From Glandiceps talaboti (taxonomy: Eukaryota; Hemichordata; Enteropneusta; Spengelidae), in NCBI RefSeq assembly GCF_964340395.1, contig NC_135549.1, forward strand, positions 992,501 to 1,056,500: a stretch of 64,000 nucleotides of DNA, given 5' to 3'. Made by a program: the position numbers and the translations under genes. How positions within the stretch are numbered: position 1 is the first letter of the stretch; each line of letters opens with the position of its first letter. Positions 24,479-36,369 of the stretch are shown in pieces. The notes beneath the pieces were generated by a model that saw only the letters and a program-made list of their open reading frames with translations, was not told the origin of the DNA and ran no database searches.

Positions 24479-25735
24479 AAAACCAGGTCAACATCACCTA
24501 TAAACCCGGTCAACATCACCTATAAACCAGGTCAACATCACCTATAAACCCGGTCAACATCACCTATAAAGTCGGTCAACATCACCTATAAACCAGGTCA
24601 ACATCACCTATAAACCAGGTCAACATCACTTATAACCCGGGTCAACATCACCTATAAACCAGGTCAACATCACCTATAAACCCGGTCAACATCACCTATA
24701 AACCAGGTCAACATCACCTATAAACCCGGTCAACATCACCTATAAAGTCGGTCAACATCACCTATAAACCAGGTCAACATCACCTATAAACCAGGTCAAC
24801 ATCACTTATAACCCGGGTCAACATCACCTATAAACCAGGTCAACATCACCTATAAACACGGTCTACATCACCTATAAACCAGGTCAACATCACCTATAAA
24901 CCAGGTCAACATCACCTATGAACTCGGTCAACATCACCTATACACCAGGTCAACATCACCTATAAACCCAGTCAATATCACCTATAAACCAGGTCAACAT
25001 CACCTATAAACCAGGTCAACATCACCTATACACCAGGTCAACATCACCTATAAACCCGGTCAACATCACCTATAAACCCGGTCAACATCACCTATAAACC
25101 TGGTCAACATCACCTATAAACCAGGTCAATATCACTTATAAACCAGGTCAGCATCACTATATAAACCCGGTCAACATCACCTATAAACCAGGTCAACATC
25201 ACCTATAAACCAGATCAACATCACCTATAAACCAGGTCAACATCACCTATAAACCAGGTCAACATCACTTATAAACCCGGTCAACATCACCTATAAACCC
25301 GGTCAACATCACTTATAACCCGGGTCAACATCACCTATAAACCAGGTCAACATCACCTATAAACCCGGTCAACATCACCTATAAAGTCGGTCAACATCAC
25401 CTATAAACCAGGTCAACATCACCTATAAACCAGGTCAACATCACCTATAAACCAGGTCAACATCACCTATAAACCAGGTCAACATCACCTATAAACCCAG
25501 TCAACATCACCTATAAACCAGGTCAACATCACCTATAAACCAGGTCAACATCACCTATAAACCAGGTCAACATCACCTATAAACCCGGTCAACATCACCT
25601 ATAAACCCGGTCAACATCACCTATAAACTCGGTCAACATCACCTATGAACCCGGTCAACATCACCTATATATAAACCCGGTCAACATCACCTATAAACCC
25701 GGTCAACATCACCTATAAACTCGGTCCACATCATC

Positions 25736-25957
25736 TATGTACCTTTTTATCCTCTGTCTGATTCACCTCCTAACTCAAACACACAGGAGACATGTTGTCC
25801 CTGGTATCTTTTCCACTACTGATAGCACTAAGCTCCACGACAGTTGGTTAGAGCCCGCTGCACAAAAGTTTCAGATTATCAATGCAGCTCCGGTGGAAGT
25901 ATGCTAATCCCGAACATGTCAAACACAGAGTCAACATTATGACAGATAAAGGGCATA
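25736..25957. repeat. Duplicated 222-bp spacer, copy 2
   Basis: Second copy of the spacer, with no difference from copy 1 seen by eye. Identity despite variable flanking satellite units implies very recent exchange or an assembly duplication. Confidence 0.9.
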
Positions 25958-27164
25958 AAAACCAGGTCAACATCACCTATAAACCCGGTCAACATCACCT
26001 ATAAACCAGGTCAACATCACCTATAAACCCGGTCAACATCACCTATAAAGTCGGTCAACATCACCTATAAACCAGGTCAACATCACCTATAAACCAGGTC
26101 AACATCACTTATAACCCGGGTCAACATCACCTATAAACCAGGTCAACATCACCTATAAACACGGTCAACATCACCTATAAACCAGATCAACATCACCTAT
26201 AAACCAGGTCAACATCACCTATAAAGTCGGTCAACATCACCTATAAACCAGGTCAACATCACCTATAAACCAGGTCAACATCACTTATAACCCGGGTCAA
26301 CATCACCTATAAACCAGGTCAACATCACCTATAAACCCGGTCAACATCACCTATAAAGTCGGTCAACATCACCTATAAACCAGGTCAACATCACCTATAA
26401 ACCAGGTCAACATCACTTATAACCCGGGTCAACATCACCTATAAACCAGGTCAACATCACCTATAAACCCGGTCAACATCACCTATAAACCCGGTCAACA
26501 TCACCTATAAACCAGGTCAACATCACCTATAAACCAGGTCAACATCATCTACAAACCATGTCAACATCACCTATAAACCTGGTCAACATCACCTATAAAC
26601 CTGGTCAACATCACTTATAACCCCGGTCAACATCACCTATAAACCCGGTCAACATCACCTATAAACCAGGTCAACATCACCTATAAACCATGCCAACATC
26701 ACCTATAAACCAGGTCAACATCACCTATAAATTCGGTCAACATCACCTATAAACTCGGTCAACATCACCTATAAACCCGGTCAACATCACCTATAAACCA
26801 GGTCAACATCACCTATAAACCAGGTCAACATCACCTATAAACCCGGTCAACATCACCTATAAACCCGGTCAACATCACCTATAAAGTCGGTCAACATCAC
26901 CTATAAACCAGGTCAACATCACCTATAAACCCGGTCAACATCACCTATAAACCAGGTCAACATCACCTATAAACCAGGTCAACATCACCTATAAACCAGG
27001 TCAATATCACCTATAAACCAGGTCAATATCACCTATAAACCCGATTAGCTTATGACTTCAAAAGAAATGTCTTCATTCTATGAGTGGTGAAAATGTTCAC
27101 TTTTATAACTGTCTTTCAAGTGATAGAATTTATTTTTCCGGCCTAATGGGTATTCCACATAACA

Positions 27165-27300
27165 AATTACCCCCCCCCCCCCCCATTTGCGAAAAGCAGA
27201 TATCAACTTGGCATGAACAAATGTAAATAGGGAGTTGGTCCGTTGCCCCCATCCCTTTGCCCCCCCCCCTTCCTGGCCTTTACCCCCCCCCCCTATCCCC
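27165..27300. repeat. Cluster of C-tracts
   Basis: Four or more runs of 7-15 C residues within 135 bp. They resemble the subterminal C-tracts of the G-rich-terminus elements, but no terminal motif was found here. The complementary strand has G-quadruplex potential. Confidence 0.7.
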
Positions 27301-28770
27301 GACCTATTGTTATATTGGTATGAGAGGTGATATGTCGAACAAGAAATAATGATAGTTTGTGTTCTCTAAGTAAAGGTAATTCGTAAAACATGACATCTTT
27401 TGGCTGCCAATTATTCACCTTATTTTGCTATATAGTTTATATAACATTTACTATATAGCCATCTAGTTGACTATCGTTAAAGTTCGGCAGTATTGCAGTT
27501 GTGGATTACATTATGTAAATGACAATCAATAACAAAGAATCATAAATGATTCCCTTGAACAGCAAATATATTCCAACAGCAGCATGGATAAATTAACAAA
27601 TTGCTACTCCTGATATACATGTAATGAAATATAATCGTCGCTTACTGTATCGTATCTTTAATTTTGAACTGTCCATCAAACGATCAAATGTATAAATTCC
27701 AACAGAAATTATTTCATTTATAGCCGCAAGAGGGCGGAATCATAATATTACAGTACATACGCTGGAAAGGAGACTTCAGTGACATTCGTACTAAATTCAA
27801 TGTAATACCAGAGCGAGAAAACAGTGGCACGGAAATAAGTGTTATTGCCATCATTTTTATCAACAGAGTAACTGTACTGCCTGATCACCGCTAGACCTTT
27901 TCATTGTGTCAATACACTATGATGAATAAAATATGTATTCATAAATTACAAAAAAATATGTACGCAACATATGCGTACCACTCAAAATTAGGATACAAGT
28001 GAAAGAATAAGATGGTGAGTGAAAAATTAACGAATAAAAACGTTATTAAAGTGAATCACTTTGGAGTGAAATTAAGTATTTAAAATTAAATGTAAATGAC
28101 TCACATAGAAACGTAGCTAAAGTTGACAATTGTAAAAGTGTATGAATACATATTCACATTAATTAACAAACACGAAATAATAGGATGGAGGGTCGTGTAT
28201 TGTTGTACACAAATATCTCAATTACTACGTACATATGGCGCCTTTTCAATCCTCCGATAGTCACGAACTGCAAACACCGGTTATTGACCAATCAGATAGT
28301 TACTTCTAGATCTAGTCTGCTATTAGTACTCCAATCACATTCTGTCTACCACGGACTGTCTGTGCTCCAACTTTTATATTTACGTTCTTTCCCAGATTAT
28401 AATGAATTACTGAAGTCAAGTGGCTGAAGCTGAACGAGTTCACATTGCCGTCTTTCACTTTTTCTTTCGTCCTAAATGGTAATGGGAGAGATTTAGTCTG
28501 ATGAAAACATTACTTAGATGTACAGGAATTGCATGAGCTCATAATTCTATCTCATCGTCATTGGTACTTGTCAAAAGTTGACTTAGTAACAAAGTCTATA
28601 CGACACTAACAGTTTTCATTTAGTTGACCAAGTCATCTACATGATCGTCAAAAATTTCCCAAAGCAGGTTGATGACCTTTCATACTCTGAACAAAATAAT
28701 GTTACAATTCTTACAAACTTGATACATTTCCACAGGTATAGCTGCAATAACTGTAGCGTTTTGCTGCTGT
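27300..28770. other. Unique sequence, no gene seen
   Basis: Single-copy AT-rich sequence. An 80-codon + strand frame at 28185-28427 lacks splice support and recognisable features. Nothing else was identified. Confidence 0.45.
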
Positions 28771-28774
28771 TTTG

Positions 28775-29825
28775 ATGGCTTTTTCTGGTGCTGGTGTTAA
28801 AGTTTATCAGTTGGAGGCTTGGTTACCATGTGCTGGTGTCAAAGGTTATCAGTTGGAGACGTGGTTACCATGGGCTGGTGTCAAAGGTTATCAGTTGGAG
28901 ACTTGGTACCATGGGCTGGTACGTGTCAAAGGTTATCAGTTGGCGACTTGGTTACCATGTGCTGGTGTCAAAGGTTATCAGTTGGCGACTTGATTACCAT
29001 GTGCTGGTGTCAAAGGTTATCAGTTGGAGACTTGGTTACCATGGGCTGGTGTCAAAGGTTATCAGTTGGAGGCTTGGTTACATGGGGTGGTGTCAAAGGT
29101 TATCGGTTGGAGACTTGGTTACCATGGGCTGGCGTCAAAGGTTATTAGTTGGAGACTTGGTTACCATGTGCTGGTGTCAAAGGTTATCGGTTGGAGACTT
29201 GGTTGCCATGGGCTGGTGTCAAAGGTTATCGGTTGGAGACTTGGTTACCATGTGCTGGTGTCAAAGGTTATCGGTTGGAGACTTGGTTGCCATGGGCTGG
29301 TGTAAAAGGTTATCAGTTGGAGACTTGGTTACAATGTGCTGGTGTCAAAGGTTATCGGTTGGAGACTTGGTTGCCATGGGCTGGTGTCAAAGGTTATCGG
29401 TTGGAGACTTGGTTGCCATGGGCTGGTGTAAAAGGTTATCAGTTGGAGACTTGGTTACAATGTGCTGGTGTCAAAGGTTATCGGTTGGAGACTTGGTTGC
29501 CATGGGCTGGTGTCAAAGGTTATCGGTTGGAGACTTGGTTGCCATGGGCTGGTGTAAAAGGTTATCAGTTGGAGACTTGGTTACAATGTGCTGGTGTCAA
29601 AGGTTATCGGTTGGAGACTTGGTTGCCATGGGCTGGTGTCAAAGGTTATCGGTTGGAGACTTGGTTACCATGTGCTGGTGTCAAAGGTTATCGGTTGGAG
29701 ACTTGGTTGCCATGGGCTGGTGTCAAAGGTTATCAGTTGGAGATTTGGTTACCATGGGCTGGTGTCAAAGGTTATCAGTAGGCGACTTGGTTACATGGGC
29801 TGGTGTCTAAAGTTATCAACGGGAG
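28775..29825. repeat. 42-bp minisatellite with 126-bp higher-order unit
   Basis: About 25 copies of a 42-bp unit that includes GGCTGGTGTCAAAGGTTATC and GGTTGGAGACTTGGTT. Because 42 is a multiple of three, all + frames stay open, giving a 340-residue frame of 14-residue repeats. In the right half a three-unit block recurs exactly every 126 bp (ACAATGTGCTGG at 29331, 29457 and 29583). I interpret this as satellite, since all three frames are equally open and no start or splice context is visible. Confidence 0.93.
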
Positions 29826-30047
29826 ACTGGGAGTTTAAAAAAAATGAAACCATTCCGGTGTATACAACATCGAACTGATAAATGGTTTCCTACTCCTCGA
29901 CCTGCCTTCGGATAACTCTGCACCTCGGAAATAAAAATCTTTACTATTGTTGTTACTTTTTTAAACTCAAACCCTTTCTCGGTTAAAATCAAGAAAAAAA
30001 TGAAATATAGCTGAAAGTGATACCAAAATGAAACATTTAATTCTAAA

Positions 30048-30345
30048 ATCCAATATGGCTGTTGAATGCCAGTGTTATTTCTAGAATCAATATGGCCGTT
30101 GAATGCCAGTGTTATTTCTAGAATCAATATGGCCGTTGAATGCCAGTGTTATTTCTAGAATCAATATGGCCGTTGAATGCCAGTGTTATTTCTAGAATCA
30201 ATATGGCCGTTGAATGCCAGTGTTATTTCTAGAATCAATATGGCCGTTGAATGCCAGTGTTATTTCTAGAATCAATATGGCCGTTGAATGCCAGTGTTAT
30301 TTCTAGAATCAATATGGCTGTTGAATGCCAGTGTTATTTCTATAA
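30048..30345. repeat. 37-bp tandem repeat, eight copies
   Basis: Eight almost identical units containing ATGGCCGTTGAATGCCAGTG and TTATTTCTAGAATCA. The first and last units carry GGCTG instead of GGCCG. Confidence 0.95.
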
Positions 30346-30349
30346 ACAT

Positions 30350-31990
30350 ATAGGAGACTGTCGATTTCCTTGAAAACAAAACCCAAAATTTCTTTTATGA
30401 TACAAAGGAACCAGGAACAAACTTTCATATGGAAAAGCTTGGAGAGATTTTAAGAACAGTTACTTTGATTTTTAGGAAAGTTTGTCCCATCGGCGCATTC
30501 TACCTCAAAAGTGACACGAGGCTGATTTTATGTGTTTTACTCGCTTGAAAATACTTGAATAAAACCACATTCCAGTATAACGTTAATGTCGATGCATACT
30601 TTCTATGACATTGTACTTTGTGTTCTGACATTGTTAGAACAGTTGATTGCATAGTAGGGAGTACCTGTACAATTTAATAAATGACGTCATCAGATCATTT
30701 ATAGTTTATATCTTAATACCAGGTTTGAGTTCAGTCAATTGCAAGTGGTGATTCAGTATACATCAGTAAGTAGAATATTGTGAGTATCTTTTAAGATGTA
30801 GAAAAATTACACTCTAAATGCAATGTAATTCAGCTTGTGTTCCTTTAAATAACAAAGATACTTTGATTCGTCTCGTGCAATAGCCAGAATCTCGTGGTGC
30901 CTTGATACACAATCAAATTCCTACCTCTTGATTGAAATAGATACCAACTCTTGGAGATGTGTGTGCATTGATTAATAAATACGCAAATGGTAAATTACCC
31001 ACTATTTGATCTTAAAGAGAAACTAAATATTGTATGACCAAGTTTAAAGCTAGATAAGGTGTGAGCATATTTTCACTATGTATCGAGTTAGGTGATCAAT
31101 GTGAATATCTTCAGATTTGGAATGCGACTAAAATTTATCGTTTGATTCGTGCATCAAACTAATTAACGTAGAAGTTTTACAACTGTATTTTTATTCAAAT
31201 TGAGACAATAAATTATAGTTGTTACCAACGATTTCAACAGTGAGAAATGGTTACTAACGAAATTACCGTTGTCCTATTGATAGAGTGTTGTTAATTTGCT
31301 ATCAAATTCTTTGAGGATGTCATACAGGCCTACTAAAGGATGAAGAAATAGTATGGCTGATATATTGTCTGGAATCATGATAATTCGTCCCGTAAGGGAA
31401 TGACGATTGTACCTACCCTATTAGTTAATAATCGATGTTAAACTTCACAGTGTTCTGTAGACAAATCGTCTTGTGGTCTGATGAGCTAATCTCCCTTGGG
31501 AGTTATTGACTTAATTTAGTACGTCACGTCATGCGAAGTAACCGTCGTATGTACGCGTGGTGCTATAATACACCTCCTAAATCAATGACAGTGGATTGCC
31601 TCTACTTATCCGTGCCACGTCATTTATGTGACTGTTTCACCTGGTCCTGGTCCGTATCAATTGAGACATCAACGAGTTGCATGATCTCGTCCTATATAAG
31701 TATGGATCATTATGACAATGCCTACATGAACAGTGAAGAGACATGTCATCGTCAGCTGCAGTAAAACTACACAAATATCATAGTATCATACAATGTGATT
31801 AATACGGGTGTATGATGTGATCGGACATTTACCAGAGTTGGTGTGTATGGGGAAGGGGGGGGGGGCAACTCCATTGGTAATTGCAAAGATGAGGGGTTCC
31901 TCGCAAACCTCCATACGCAAAACGATGTTATACCACATTTTATGGAAAAAGGAGACCCTTTCTCACAGCAAGGTCTAACGTGTGGTGTAA
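30350..31990. other. Unique sequence, no gene seen
   Basis: AT-rich single-copy DNA. A TATA-like TATATAAG lies at about 31695 and a 77-codon frame at 31531-31764, but neither has support. A G-run (about 31855-31867) precedes the transposon at 32004. Confidence 0.4.
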
Positions 31991-32003
31991 TCTGATATGG
32001 TTA

Positions 32004-33403
32004 GGGAGCATTCGCTTTTTACGGGGGGGGGGGGGGGGTCGGTGGAATTTGAGGTATGAATTAAATGTAAAAAGCAACCCCCCCCCCCTAAAAATTACTT
32101 TTCTAAAATGTGACCCCCCCCCTAAATCCATCAATTGTAAAATGTGACCCCCCCCCCTATAAAAAATTTTCACTTGATTTATAATAGATTTATGAAACAC
32201 TTGACTTATATGAGTGTTTGTTCGACATATCACATAATGGACCATGAAACCTAGTCCATGTAGTTCCGTGACTTCCAAGTAGTACACTGTCTGCCTGATC
32301 TTGTTGTGTGAAAGAGTTCATTTTCAATGTCACTGCTATCACTTTCAGAGTCACTTTCCGAGTCATTTTCCTCTGATTCACCCAATTCATGTACATGTCC
32401 ATCTTCTGATTCACTGTCTTCGTCCATCTCATCCTCTTCATCGCTCTCCTCCTCCTCTTTATCCCTCTCATGGTTCACTCTCAGACTTTCCAGTGTTGTT
32501 TGACACAGCTGCCTGCCAATGTGTGCTTCAACTATTTTCAGTTTGTCTTTTTTTAGCATCTTTCTCTCAGTTGTCAATTTATGTCTGTTCATGTACATGT
32601 CCAGGTCAGAAACTTCAGCTTACGTAATTCACTGTTTCTGTACAGTGCATTCCAGTCATGGCTGTCATACTGTCGTGGTTGATCCACAGCATTAGCTTGG
32701 TTTCGCTTCTTTTTCTTGAGTCTTACAGTTTTCAATGTCTCTAAATGAATTAAGTAGTCAACTACCACTTTCTCAGGCACTATATACTTCTTTGAGAACT
32801 CAACAACTTTGTCATGGTCATCAGAAGACATTTCTCCTGCTTCAAAAAGACAGCGTATTTGAACACGTGGCTGGTAGTCATCTACTGCACGTTGATTGCC
32901 TTCTGTATCCAGTACTGGTACATCCTTGACAGGTAAATAGTCCCCGCCGGCCGGGGCCACGTGGCGGCCATTTTACGATTTTTATGGTGGAATTCACTCA
33001 GGTCAATTGTTTCTTTGATATGTTTGGTAAGTGGTCAAAAATTAATTTGAATGAGTTCTGTTGTTTTTAAAGAGTTTTTAAAGAGTTTTAAAAGTGAGGT
33101 ATGTCATTATATTGCCACAGCCTGAAAGTTTTATTTTTGTGATTCTGTGTTTTCTTTTTTTTACGTGTTATCACCTGATCAGACAGAATAAAGACATGTT
33201 TGTATTCTGTTTTGTACATTTTTTTGTCAATTCTGTTGTTTTTTGCTATGATTCAATACAAATCTGTTGTAAAAATTGACCCCCCCCCCAAACCATTGGA
33301 TATAAAATTTGACCCCCCCAAAAAAAACTGCTTTGTAAAAGTCAACCCCCCCCCCGAATTCCACCGACCCCCCCCCCCCTCCCCGTAAAAAACGAATGCT
33401 CCC
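32004..33403. mobile_element. PIF/Harbinger-like DNA transposon remnant, 1400 bp
   Basis: Flanked by TTA on both sides (32001-32003 and 33404-33406). The left terminus GGGAGCATTCGCTTTTTACG and a G-run, then TCGGTGGAATT, are mirrored on the right by AATTCCACCGA, a C-run and CGTAAAAAACGAATGCTCCC, giving inverted repeats of about 46 bp. Just inside each end are three spaced C-tracts in a TGTAAAAnnTGACCCCCCC context. A 3-bp TTA duplication is typical of PIF/Harbinger. The internal protein relic (next entry) is not a recognised Harbinger transposase, so the superfamily call is tentative. Confidence 0.7.
32251..32960 (-). pseudogene. Frameshifted transposon protein C-terminus with SAP-like segment
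   Basis: Two overlapping - strand frames, 32960-32589 then 32598-32251, read as one protein broken by a one-base shift near 32600. The N-terminal part has DEGNQ-like and DDYQPRVQIRCLFEAGEMS sequence and a basic KKKKR run. The junction has a short helix-extended-helix pattern with KLKF before and NRHKL and KKDKLKIVEAHIGRQL after, which looks SAP-like. The end is a long Glu/Asp/Ser tract closing with RSGRQCTTWKSRNYMD. I have seen such tails on uncharacterised proteins repeated in invertebrate genomes. The upstream part of the gene is missing and the element's right C-tracts follow. Confidence 0.55.
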
Positions 33404-33663
33404 TTATCAATGTGTTGTTATATTGGTTATGCTATACGTTTTAGAACATTGCCCAATAGAAAGGAAATGATTACGGACTCAGATAACTGCGCCGTGAAGA
33501 ACAGCAGTTTGATCTGTTTAACTGTTTTTAATAAACATGAAAATTACACCCTTTCTCAAACATGAGGGCAGTAGTAAAAAAGATCACCTTTCGTGCGAAC
33601 TCTTCCCTTATTGCATGAAACAACGCTCAATGTAATTGTCAAATTTTATTCATTTTCAATGAA

Positions 33664-33666
33664 CCG

Positions 33667-33722
<56 letters not shown>
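33664..33722. repeat. (GTT)n microsatellite
   Basis: About 19 GTT/TTG triplets between the two G-rich-terminus elements. Confidence 0.97.
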
Positions 33723-33723
<1 letters not shown>

Positions 33724-33909
33724 TCGTTTGGCATTTTCCAGGATCGTTAAGTCCCTTATAGAATTGACGTCTAAACATAGGAACTAGTGTGAAACATTTA
33801 CGTAATGTATTTGTCAATTATCATCGACTACAGTCCCATTACTTTAATGAGGAAGATGCGTCACTCATCAAGTTTAATACTCGTTTGTACGTTGTCAAAT
33901 CGTATATTA

Positions 33910-35346
33910 GGGACAGGTCAGTCTCTCCAGCCTGGGGGGGGGGGCGGTGGATTCCTAAATCGGGCCGACAAAAAGTCACTGACCCCACCCCCCCCCCATC
34001 TGTAAAACCAAAAACAGGCTGACCCCCCCCCATCACATATTTCTAAAACATGATACCCCCCCCCCCCCCATATATAATATTCACATGACAGGTATTTTCT
34101 GATCGTGACTCAGTGTGGACTGCTTGACTGTCTTGCATCTACTTTATAAGATCCCGGGTAAGCACTATCATAATTATTGACTACACAGGGTAAATATATT
34201 TGAAAAGGAGTTTAATAGCATCTTGACAGTGAAAGGTAGGGGGAAAGCTTGAGAAGGGAATATGTACATCATTATGGGGGGTCCTAGGGGGTCTCTTCCT
34301 AGAAGCCCTGGAGGTTTATAACTCTGAAAAGTCCATTTTGAGACTATTCAGACCCTTTCAGACAATAATTGCCAAGCTTTACAAGACAGCACCAACATGT
34401 AAAGAGCAACTACATAGGGTTGAAATATTTTTGAAATATAATTTGATAGCATCTTGACAGTAAGAGGTAGGGGGAAGAGCTTGAGACTAGGATGTGTCCA
34501 CCTCATGTGGGGGGTCCGAGGGGGTCTCCCTCTAGAAGCCCTGGAGGATTTTTACTCTTAAAGCCAATATTTAGGCTATTCAGACCCTTTCAAGCAATAA
34601 CTTAATCCATTCTTTACAAGACAGCACCATCAGGTATCTTTATAACTTACATAGGGTTGAAATATGTTCTTAAAGCTAACGTAAATGTAAGTTTTAAATG
34701 AGTTTCCCATGTCACAAAAAAATGGGCCCGTAACATTGCTATGGGGGCATTAATATTGCATGTATAGTAAAGTCGCCGGTATGTTAGAGAACTTTAGGTG
34801 GTCATACCTAATGTATAATAGAAACTTGAATCTGATGAGATGTGGTGATTTGTAGTGTAAATAACATGTAGTGTCCAAAATAGTGACGAGTAGAACAATT
34901 TAGATTAACTTCTTTTATAAACTATCTATGAAGATTATCATTACAAAACCTTCAAGTTCACTTTTGCCCCCAAATGCAATATAAGTGAAACATTGATTGT
35001 GAAACAGCCAAGCATTTACATGACATGTTCTGTAACCAGTGTGGTAGCTAGGCAATACATGTATATGTATATGTATAGTTATGTTTGAACTAATAAGAAA
35101 TATTAAAGAATTCATGTAAGAAACAGGGACAAGAACAAATATTTACATGTACCACATTTCAGACAAGGCTATATGCCATTGTAGAAAAGGGTATTTTTCT
35201 TCCATCACAATCCAAAACACAGTGACCCCCCCCCCCATCCACATTTTTCTAAATAGCATGACCCCCCCCCCCCCCCACTGCCAATTTCAAAAACAGGGAG
35301 ACCCCTCTACAAATCCGCCCCCAGGTCGAAGAAACTGATCGGTCCC
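33910..35346. mobile_element. Second TTA-flanked G-rich-terminus element, 1437 bp
   Basis: TTA flanks both ends (33907-33909 and 35347-35349). The left end reads GGGACAGGTCAGTCTCTCCA then CCTGGGGGGGGGG. The right end, on the other strand, reads GGGACCGATCAGTTTCTTCG then ACCTGGGGGCGG. Spaced C-tracts lie inside both termini, as in the element at 32004, but the terminal sequence is a different subfamily, closer to the end at 18579. No long open frame is present, so it is non-autonomous. The centre holds a 231-bp direct duplication. Confidence 0.65.
34187..34660. repeat. ~231-bp direct duplication
   Basis: Two diverged head-to-tail copies sharing TAGCATCTTGACAG (34216 and 34447), GGTAGGGGGAA, TCTAGAAGCCCTGGAGG-type and ACAAGACAGCACCA blocks. 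They lie inside the non-autonomous element. Confidence 0.85.
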
Positions 35347-35880
35347 TTAGTTCGGCTCGTCCTTGATACCAGATTTAGGACACACGTGTATGTACATATA
35401 CTTAGACATAGACAACAATACAACTAATCAGAATGATTCCAGCACGTAAAATTCAAGGGGACGCAGTTGTGTCCTCGTTTACTGATAATAATTTCAAACA
35501 TACACGAAGAGAAAAACGCTGAACATCGTAAATAATCACTTTGATGAGATCATTCAACCATTAATGGTCAATTTGTTGATAAACGGTGTCTTGTCGGGGC
35601 AAATTTTGAAACATTAAACTAACATTAGTAACTAATATTGTACTATAAACGTGGTAATTATGTACTTTGATGATTGAGGTAGAAATCAAACCATAGCAAC
35701 TATTATAAAGTTTAACTTTACTGGGATGGCAGTCAACGTGGCTGAACTCTGTCTAAATTAAAGAACGGTAGAACGTTGCTTTCTGTACTAAATGCCATAT
35801 CACGGCACCATTTACTAGTAGTATACATAGTACGTATTTCTAGTAATATACATAATGTGTATTCATCATTAACTAATTAA

Positions 35881-35918
35881 CCACCACCACCACCACCACC
35901 ACCACCACCACCACCACC

Positions 35919-35950
<32 letters not shown>

Positions 35951-36055
35951 CAACAACAACACCAACAAACAAACAAACAAACAAACAAACAAACAAACAA
36001 ACAAACAAACAAACACACACACACACACACAAACAAACAAACAAACAAACAAAAC
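35881..36055. repeat. (CCA)n-(ACA)n-(AAAC)n compound microsatellite
   Basis: A CCA run of about 50 bp passes into ACA, then AAAC with an AC island. Poly-Trp/Cys/Val frames on the - strand are artefacts. Confidence 0.98.
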
Positions 36056-36308
36056 CACCAAACTCGTAGATGTGGATGACAATGCATTATTGGACCTGTT
36101 CGTCAATATATGTTGCTGTTGATCCTTTTGTACGATCACAATACGTCTCTTAATATACCAGCAGATTTCATTTAAAACTTTTATAAAAGATTAAACATTT
36201 TCATAGACACGTTATTTTGTTTACCCTCGTTGTCACAGTAAGCTAAATGGCGATCATTTATTTTGTTCCAAAAATTTTTCAGCATCATTTCTATTGTTTT
36301 TGAATACA

Positions 36309-36365
36309 TTCACAAGAACTGGACACTTTTAACACATTCACAAGAACTGGACACTTTTAACACAT
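36309..36365. repeat. 28-bp duplication
   Basis: CACAAGAACTGGACACTTTT followed by AACACAT occurs twice in tandem. Confidence 0.9.
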
Positions 36366-36369
36366 AGAA

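Larger units (their letters stand above)
23924..27048. repeat. 22-bp satellite array with higher-order duplication
   Basis: About 130 copies of a 22-bp unit (CACCTATAAACCAGGTCAAC plus AT) over 3.1 kb. Main unit variants are CCAGG, CCCGG, CTCGG, AGTCGG and TTATAACCCGGG. Two non-repeat spacers (24257-24478 and 25736-25957) appear identical to each other and lie 1479 bp apart. Variant order on both sides of them is also largely shared, showing a recent block duplication. Every unit holds an AGGTCA or GGTCAAC half-site. Confidence 0.95.

Noticed and set aside
23924-27048. Regular short repeats that could suggest a CRISPR array
   Set aside because: Units are contiguous with no unique spacers between each repeat, and the sequence is eukaryotic. 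It is a satellite.
28788-29810. A 340-codon open frame as a repetitive protein gene
   Set aside because: All three + frames are open because the unit is 42 bp. No start context, splice sites or codon bias favours one.
31476-31510. CTGATGAG followed by a CTCCC/GGGAG hairpin
   Set aside because: No GAAA follows the hairpin, so the hammerhead core is incomplete.
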